Below, one piece after another: positions 58,261 to 64,000 of a stretch of DNA of 64,000 bases (the stretch's first letter is position 1; each line of letters starts with the position of its first letter). Origin of the DNA: Panorpa germanica. Lineage: Eukaryota > Arthropoda > Insecta > Mecoptera > Panorpidae. A program made the translations under genes and the position numbers. The notes below the pieces were generated by a model. That model saw only the letters and a program-made list of their open reading frames with translations. It was not told the origin of the DNA and did no database searches. The stretch is taken from positions 25,411,034 through 25,475,033 of the forward strand of contig OY783205.1 of assembly GCA_963678705.1 (NCBI GenBank), written 5' to 3'.

Positions 58261-58705
58261 ATTATATATACTACTATTTATGTAGCAATTACGTTATATT
58301 TTATGATTGCTAGTGGTTTATTAGCTTAAGGATCTTTTATAGATTTTACCGTTATGTATGGTTACCTCATTTTCCAGGAATAGAGCAAAAAATGCCATGT
58401 AGTAGTAAATCAAATACAACATCACAGGCACACACTGCTTGCGGCACTAGGGTGTATACGAGGTGTTTCGCATTGGCACATTTTATAATGAGATAAAATT
58501 TTTCTTCAATTTTTATCAATACATCAATGTTTTTAAAAAGGTTTTTAGTGAAACAAAAATTGGAAAATTTTGGAAATACTGAAAGTGCTTTTTTCAATAG
58601 GGTTTTTGCGTTTGACAGCTGATTGTCAAATTGTGAATCAAGCTAACGGTGACGAAAAATTGATTCAGTTGTTTATATTAACTTGAATTGTAGAAATTTG
58701 GGCAG

Positions 58706-58731
58706 GACAACGACTGTCGGGTCAGCTAGCA
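58706..58731 (+). mobile_element. Helitron 3' end
   Basis: A hairpin GACA-ACGAC-TGTC followed after about 9 nt by CTAG at 58728-58731. The 5' end was not located, so only the terminus is annotated. The next base is C rather than the expected T. Confidence 0.45.
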
Positions 58732-58901
58732 AGTTACAAAAGAACCCATACATGCACTCCATTGTATAAGAGAGATAGAATTTCATAGATAGGTAGGAAT
58801 CGGAATCGGAAATGACGTCCAAAAATTACATTTTTGTTACATATAGCGATTTATTAACAAATATTGAGACTTCTGAGATCTTGTTAGCCAACTTTATGAA
58901 A

Positions 58902-59660
58902 TTAAGGAGGTACAGAGGACGTACCGTCAATGCAAAAAGTTTATCTCTCGGTAATACGAAATGCAAAATACGAAGTACGTGAGGGACGAGCAAATATTGG
59001 GACTGTACCTTTGAAAATCAATTTTTCAATTCCCTATTAAACTGCTTTTTGTCTTTTAAAATGATTTTTTTATGCATATAATAGTTTAATAAATGAAAAA
59101 TTACCTATAATTAATATCAAATTTATATTAATTCAATTTAAATTCAAATTTAATATTTTGAAAAAGGAATTTTGCAACGCTGCAAATTTACGTGTGTTGA
59201 CGCATGCGTGATTTGGTTCTTTGACAAATAAATTGTTATATTTTATATAACATTCATTCCGATTTTGAATTTCCCGCTCAAATTGGCATTTGCAACGTTC
59301 CCGTCTCATAACCTACATTTACTGTTTCTTACTGGTTTTATTTAAATATTTTCGTATATAGGTATCCATCTGATAATTTTCTTTTTAGTTACAGAAAAGA
59401 TTCTTTTATATACACTTAGTTTTTGAAAGCCGTGTCACCATTTTTTAGTAATACATAGTTAAAAGTTATATTATGTGGTGAAATTGAGCTAAAAATTATG
59501 ATTTGTATGGAAAATGACTATTTTTAATCATGTATAAAAAGAAAACTATGAACCCTAGGTCTCTAAAATTTTGAGACAGCATGTATTTTAACTATTTTTA
59601 TCGACCCTCCAAATTTCACAACGTTTTCATCATTTACGTTAACGTCCTATACCTCTTTAA
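58902..59660. mobile_element. TTAA-ended element copy 2, uninterrupted
   Basis: 759 bp, TTAAGGAGGTACAGAGGACG to ACGTCCTATACCTCTTTAA. It is about 90% similar by eye to the interrupted copy at 49999-57488 and shows the pre-insertion sequence TTTCTTACTGGTTTTATTTA at the BEL/Pao site. Confidence 0.9.
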
Positions 59661-59875
59661 GACATGGTTCACAAGACTATGTAAAGGTACGCCTGTCCTC
59701 AAGATCAAATCACCATCTTTATCACCAGCAGCGACGATATCGACGGCTTCTAGACCTCCCGCGCTCTGGTGATAGCAGTACGCCGAGGCTGACGTCCCTG
59801 GTGATGATCTACCACGGCGTTTCTGCGGACATCTCTCTTCATTTAGCCCGCGGGGTCACACTCACCTTCGCTTTC
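59661..59875 (+). other. GC-richer upstream region of a probable promoter
   Basis: Balanced base composition, unlike its surroundings, with a CRE-like GCTGACGTCC and several CACCAGC/CTGGTGAT blocks. It directly precedes the TATA box at 59876, so it is a likely proximal regulatory region. Confidence 0.4.
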
Positions 59876-60088
59876 ATATAAATACTACTCAGCATCAATT
59901 CTCCGCTCAGTCGGGCAGAAGATTTTTCGCCGATTTTAAAAATAATTATATAATTCCATCGATTTCAAATTTTTCGAATAAAATATCGATTTCGAGTTTG
60001 TACGAAATCGATATTTTTTCTATATTTTGTGTTTGAAATTTATTTAGACTGTTGTGGGAATACAAATTGTGGGCGTCTTCACGCAAAA
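59876..60088 (+). promoter_or_regulatory. TATA/TCAGT core promoter and first exon ending ATG|GT
   Basis: TATAAATA (about 59876-59883) is followed about 25 nt later by GCTCAGTCGG, a good arthropod initiator. The leader then runs to CAAAATG|GTAAGTTTG, where the first codon is directly followed by a consensus splice donor (60089). A first coding exon consisting only of ATG is common in ribosomal-protein and muscle-type genes. The continuing exons were not identified downstream in the window. Confidence 0.45.
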
Positions 60089-60227
60089 TGGTAAGTTTGT
60101 AATTATAAGTTTTAATAAGTATAATGGCAAAGTGTTTAATTAATTATGGAGAAATAAATACTAAGGATAAAAGAAAAGCGAAAATTCCAACTTTTCTGAG
60201 GTTAAGAAAAACTTTTTTTAAATATTC

Positions 60228-60265
60228 ATTTGAGTGCATCACCTTTCGCTAGTTATTAGCATAAC
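60228..60265 (+). repeat. Dispersed motif TTTGAGTGCATCAMCTTTCG
   Basis: The block TTTGAGTGCATCACCTTTCG, then TAGTTATTAGCA, also occurs at 29630-29667 and, with TTTGAATGCATCAACTTTTA, at 62193-62230. The three copies share little beyond about 40 bp. Origin unknown. Confidence 0.5.
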
Positions 60266-60955
60266 TTAATTAATAGTTTATAAATATAAGTATTTCAAAT
60301 ATAGAGATTAATCTAAATTCATTGATAAAGTCAATAAGGATTTTTAGCCTTTCTCTGCTTATAGTCTTCAGGCATATTACAGTTTTGTCTGTGCGATGAG
60401 TACTTGTTGTAGCATTGAAGAATAATATGATTTACAGTTAATGGGCTGTTACATTGTTTATATATTGATTATACTTCTTTTTTAAATAAGTAATTTTGTG
60501 CGAGACTTGTATAACTTATCATAGTCCAACCGGTGATTATAGGACTTGATTTAATTTTCTTAAAAATATAGATGCAACTTGACGCCACACTGACGAAGTG
60601 CGCCATGATGTACACTTGAGACCAGACTACTGTGTCTTCATGTGAATTCAATCACCCGTTCAGTCTGTGTTTGGTTATTCATAATCTTAAAACTTATGAA
60701 CATTTGCGATTAGTCTGTCTTAAGATAAATTGTAGAAGTTTTCGGTTTGTGTTCAATATAGTGTTGTTTCTGTCTTAAGTCAGTCTTGTCTCAGGTGTGC
60801 GGATGTCATTTACATTTCCATGCGGACGCCCATGTAAATGTAGCATGATAAAGCTGATAAAATTGTGCAGTAGATAAGAAAAGTTTCTTTTATGGTGAAT
60901 ACAGTTTGTATAACCCAAGCGGCGCGTCCGATCTAGTGACGTAATTCATTTCATA

Positions 60956-61028
60956 GCCGAAATAGCTCAGTTGGGAGAGCGTTAGACTGAAGATCTAAAG
61001 GTCCCTGGTTCGATCCCTGGTTTCGGCA
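60956..61028 (+). tRNA. tRNA-Phe: tRNA-Phe (anticodon GAA)
   Basis: 73 nt, intron-less cloverleaf: acceptor GCCGAAA/TTTCGGC with discriminator A, D-arm GCTC...GAGC, anticodon stem TTAGA/TCTAA with loop CTGAAGA (GAA), T-loop TTCGATC. The B box GGTTCGATCCC and A box are intact. In the T stem, CCTGG faces CCTGG, so pair 51-63 is U-U instead of a Watson-Crick pair. A T-rich tail (TTTTCTTTTT) right after the gene serves as Pol III terminator. Confidence 0.93.
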
Positions 61029-61038
61029 TTTTCTTTTT
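61029..61038 (+). terminator. Pol III terminator of tRNA-Phe
   Basis: The T-run TTTTCTTTTT starts at the first base after the mature tRNA end. Confidence 0.7.
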
Positions 61039-61207
61039 ACTTATGCGGCTATACGCCCTTTTTTACACTTTTATGTAACTAACACAACGTAGCCTTACCT
61101 ATTTAACAGATATGATAATGGATCTTCTTAGTTCTATTATAATTACAACACTCTTTATAAGTATGTCATTATGGTACACGAAAACAAAACCACTTTTTAA
61201 TTCTTAA

Positions 61208-61431
61208 TATAGTCCAAATCACGAGAGTTCGGCGGCGACTTATACTTATACCTAAAAGAGGTTATAAGAGCGGTATAAATCTATAATACGATAATGAATT
61301 TTATCTTATTCGTTCCTATACACATTATACAAAAATAAGTGAGTCACTGCTTTTTAGTTATATCGGCAGTTTATACCCCACAACTTGTTTTAAGTATGAG
61401 TCACCGCCGAACTCTCGTAATTTGAACTATA
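61208..61431 (-). mobile_element. MITE with GAGAGTTCGGCGG ends, copy 2
   Basis: 224 bp, TATAGTCCAAATCACGAGAG to CTCTCGTAATTTGAACTATA, with terminal inverted repeats of about 32 bp. The interior is the reverse complement of 25422-25639. It may have a TA target. Confidence 0.8.
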
Positions 61432-63843
61432 TCACCTTAAATGTTAACGTTGTGTTCTGACAAACACGACGGCCCTTAATATTAAGGTGATCAAGTGTTA
61501 TTAATTTAATTTATTTCACCCGCCTACATTTATAATTAAAACGGATCGTATATTACGAAAATACATCCGTATAAGTAAAACGGATTTTTATTAAATAACT
61601 GACCTTGTAAAATAACATTTGACATCAGAAATATCCGAAATAGTTTGGGAATATTGTAATTTCCTTATTAGCATAGATGTAATATATTTATATACAATAT
61701 ATTATTGTATAATTTTTAAATGTTTACATATAAATTAATAATTACATAATAAATGAAAGCAGGAGTGTTTCTGCTTGTTGTCTTATCTCATTGCTCGTGT
61801 ATTTCCGCCCACCGTCGGCGTAGATGCTGGGTCTGGCGGTCAGCGTTGCAGGCCCAATACACATTTGAATATCTTCGCTCGATCTAACTTGCTCGGTCAA
61901 TATTGGTCAATATGTTTTATCGTTTGTGGATGCGGTGATACACGCGCTTTGCTCGAGATTCGGCTTGACGATCACTGCCGACACAAGCCGAGCGCCAAGA
62001 TGCATGCACATGTATGACAAAACAGTTGACGTGGTGTGAAACATATCTCAAGTTTTTATTATGCTTTTCGACCACTTTTTGTACATAAGAAACCAAGTAA
62101 CAAGCATATAAAATGAGAGTACGCTATCCCTTTTGACTGACTGCTGAGTTTTCAGATGGGTTTGGTTCTTATAAAGTTAGATTTTTAATATTTATTTGAA
62201 TGCATCAACTTTTAAAAGTTATTAGCACTTAAGGTGAAGCGATACTTGTCCATTTTTGATTCGCGAAATATAGATGGCGATATTACATAGCAGGTTAAAC
62301 ATTATTAATTTTTTTATGTTTAAATCGTTTTATGTAAGTAACTATAAACGCGAATCAAAATCTAAAGCTGCAATTAGTTAGATGAATAACGTATCTACAT
62401 TTTAAGCTTTCTTCCACTGACTTTTAATGAGTTGTATCCGCAAAAATAAGTTTTGAAAATGAATATTGCTATATTTTCTAGTTAAATTCCAATTTTTATA
62501 TGACTAATAAGTCATAAAATATATGACAAACCCTTAGAAATGTTAAATATAATCTCCGTTTTCAGTGATTTTAATAATAATCATAAATTTTATATGAAAC
62601 AATACAAATTATTATTTCTGTACACAAATCTATAAATTTGTTGTTTTCTTCACGAAGATGTGAGGTTCGCGGTTTTTGCTTGTGAACTAATGTTCGGATG
62701 CAACATGCTACAGTGTATATGGGGCCTTTAAAGCAGCGGTATATCACTGCGTTATGCGGATGTAGGTGACCTTGAGTATTCAATACAAATCACATACAGT
62801 TAATGCGAAAGGTATTGAATTCTATAAACGTGTTAAAATCGTACATAAAATTAACATAACGATTAACATATTCTGCGAGGTACTTTTAAAAAAAATCTAA
62901 GTAAGGTTTATGCGCACCTTTTGAGCTTGCTACCTGTAAAAGAGCCCCTATTTCATGCTAGCAAATACGCACACGTTCTTAACTACATAGAGCACTATTT
63001 ATTCTCAAAATTTCAGCACTGCTAAAATGACGAGCTAAGAGCCTTTACTCTCACAAGATAAAGTTCATAAAGTTCTTGTAATGTCAGATGTTATGACACC
63101 TTTCCACCCCCCACTACACGCCCCGCAGCTAGTACTTGTGTTACGTCATCAACAACCGTTGCTGCATGAAGTAACAGCATCTGCATCTATTACATATTCA
63201 ACAACAAAGCAAGCAACACAGCAAGTGCATAGTTAGATGAGCCGGCCACGTGCTCGTAAACCTCAATAACGGGAAATCAATATTATTGGCAGTAAAGTTA
63301 TGATGTATTTATTTACTTTAGATGTAGAAAAGTTAGTTTCAACTTTATACTTATTATTTAATTGTTTATGAAAAACGATAGTAAGGTATTATGATTTCTC
63401 TGGATTCCTGGGCACGTAGATAGAATCTTAATCATTCTTACCACACCCACATAATGATTCTTGATCTATAAATAAATGCGGTATCCACTGATGATATATT
63501 CAAATGTTTAAAACATAATTAACAAGCCGGAATTGTATCAAATTACAGGTGGCTATTAGTATTCAGAAATTCATTAAAAGAAACTCTAAAATCTGGTATA
63601 AATAAAAAACAACACGAGAATAAATAATAATTATAATACTTTATGCAAATTTAGAAATAAAAACTGATTTTAAATAAATTTAAATACAATCCCATTTTAA
63701 TTTATGATAATGTTCACTTAAATTAAGGTATATCTCCACTACTACGTTTAACATTTTACGTAACACTAACTGGTAAAGTATTGAACACATATTTTACTAT
63801 TTGAATTTTGCAATTTTTTTCTAAAGGATCTTTCAACAAGAGA
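61432..63843. other. Intergenic DNA
   Basis: Mostly AT-rich, apart from the ORF at 61754. About 63100-63250 has balanced composition (CCCCCCACTACACGCCCCGC) without a recognisable gene. Confidence 0.35.
61754..61888 (+). CDS. Possible small ORF with signal-peptide-like start
   Basis: 44 codons: MKAGVFLLVVLSHCSCISAH, then a basic run RRRRCWVWRSALQAQYTFEY and a stop after LRSI. The N-terminus looks like a signal peptide. The local sequence (to about 62010) has balanced composition, and another frame stays open to 62017. It may be a real small secreted peptide, the 5' part of a spliced gene, or a transposase relic. Low confidence. Confidence 0.2.
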
Positions 63844-63990
63844 ATTTTAAATCAATAGGAAAACGCAATATTTCCGTGAAAAATGGTGACATTTTTATTT
63901 TAATCCAAAGTACAAACTCTGAGGTTAGTAATTGAACACAATCTTTGTCAAGTGACACCGAAATATTGCGTTTTTCTATTGATTTAAAAT
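63844..63990. repeat. Inverted-repeat element at the window's end
   Basis: Arms of about 35 bp, ATTTTAAATCAATAGGAAAA... and ...TTTTTCTATTGATTTAAAAT, including AAACGCAATATTTC, are inverted copies with a few mismatches, separated by about 77 bp. It is probably a short MITE. Confidence 0.65.
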
Positions 63991-64000
63991 GACCGCTCTT

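Noticed and set aside
60785..60832. Possible second exon (after CTCAG, MVCGCHLHFHADAH, before GTAAAT) following the ATG|GT exon
   Set aside because: It forms a short palindrome (CATTTACAT...ATGTAAATG), is His/Cys-biased and has no continuation; the fit is likely chance.

Overview
The window is nuclear DNA from an insect, most likely a moth or butterfly. The support is AT-rich sequence, short GT-AG introns, a Spätzle-family cystine-knot gene, a delta/epsilon-type glutathione S-transferase, a TATA/TCAGT-type promoter on a GYG-rich secreted peptide gene, and a mobile-element load (Helitrons, Jockey-like LINE tails, irritans-type mariner remnants, BEL/Pao, many MITEs) typical of Lepidoptera. The order is inferred; species cannot be told.

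Genes, left to right. (1) 2547-11744 (+): the 3' part, six exons, of a Spätzle-like Toll/neurotrophin-type ligand with seven knot cysteines and a long C-terminal tail; the signal-peptide exon was not found. (2) 13332-15198 (+): a complete five-exon cytosolic GST, 223 aa. (3) 22002-24785 (+): a 927-aa single-exon, secreted, extremely acidic protein of unknown function with three furin-type sites. (4) 27695-31517 (+): a three-exon, 113-aa secreted Gly/Tyr-rich peptide with a clear core promoter and introns filled by transposons. (5) 50998-56178 (-): the intact 1726-aa gag-pol of a BEL/Pao LTR retrotransposon. (6) 60956-61028 (+): tRNA-Phe(GAA) with one T-stem mismatch. A promoter with a leader ending in ATG|GT lies at 59876-60088, but its downstream exons were not identified. 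Weak exon-like or decayed coding pieces lie at 16.7 kb, 37.4-39.4 kb and 61.8 kb.

Much of the rest is mobile DNA. Families with several copies here are: a ~0.6 kb element with AATGGGCTTGTGTCC ends; a CCCAGTAAACA-ended MITE (two near-identical copies side by side at 40.2-41.0 kb); a ~760-bp TTAA-ended element (two copies, one split by the BEL/Pao insertion); a ~220-bp MITE with ACGAGAGTTCGGCGG ends; a foldback element; and three mariner 5' remnants. Two hAT-type elements have perfect 8-bp target duplications. Helitron 3' ends occur at 0.55, 35.3 and 58.7 kb.

The most striking structures are the very young nested BEL/Pao insertion (329-bp LTRs that look identical, 5-bp duplication, and the empty site preserved in the sister TTAA element 8 kb away), an 80-bp perfect inverted repeat with a 17-bp loop at 20.76-20.94 kb, and the orphan acidic proprotein. 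No CRISPR array, operon or bacterial-type system is present. The genes do not form an obvious pathway; they are ordinary neighbours in transposon-rich insect chromatin.
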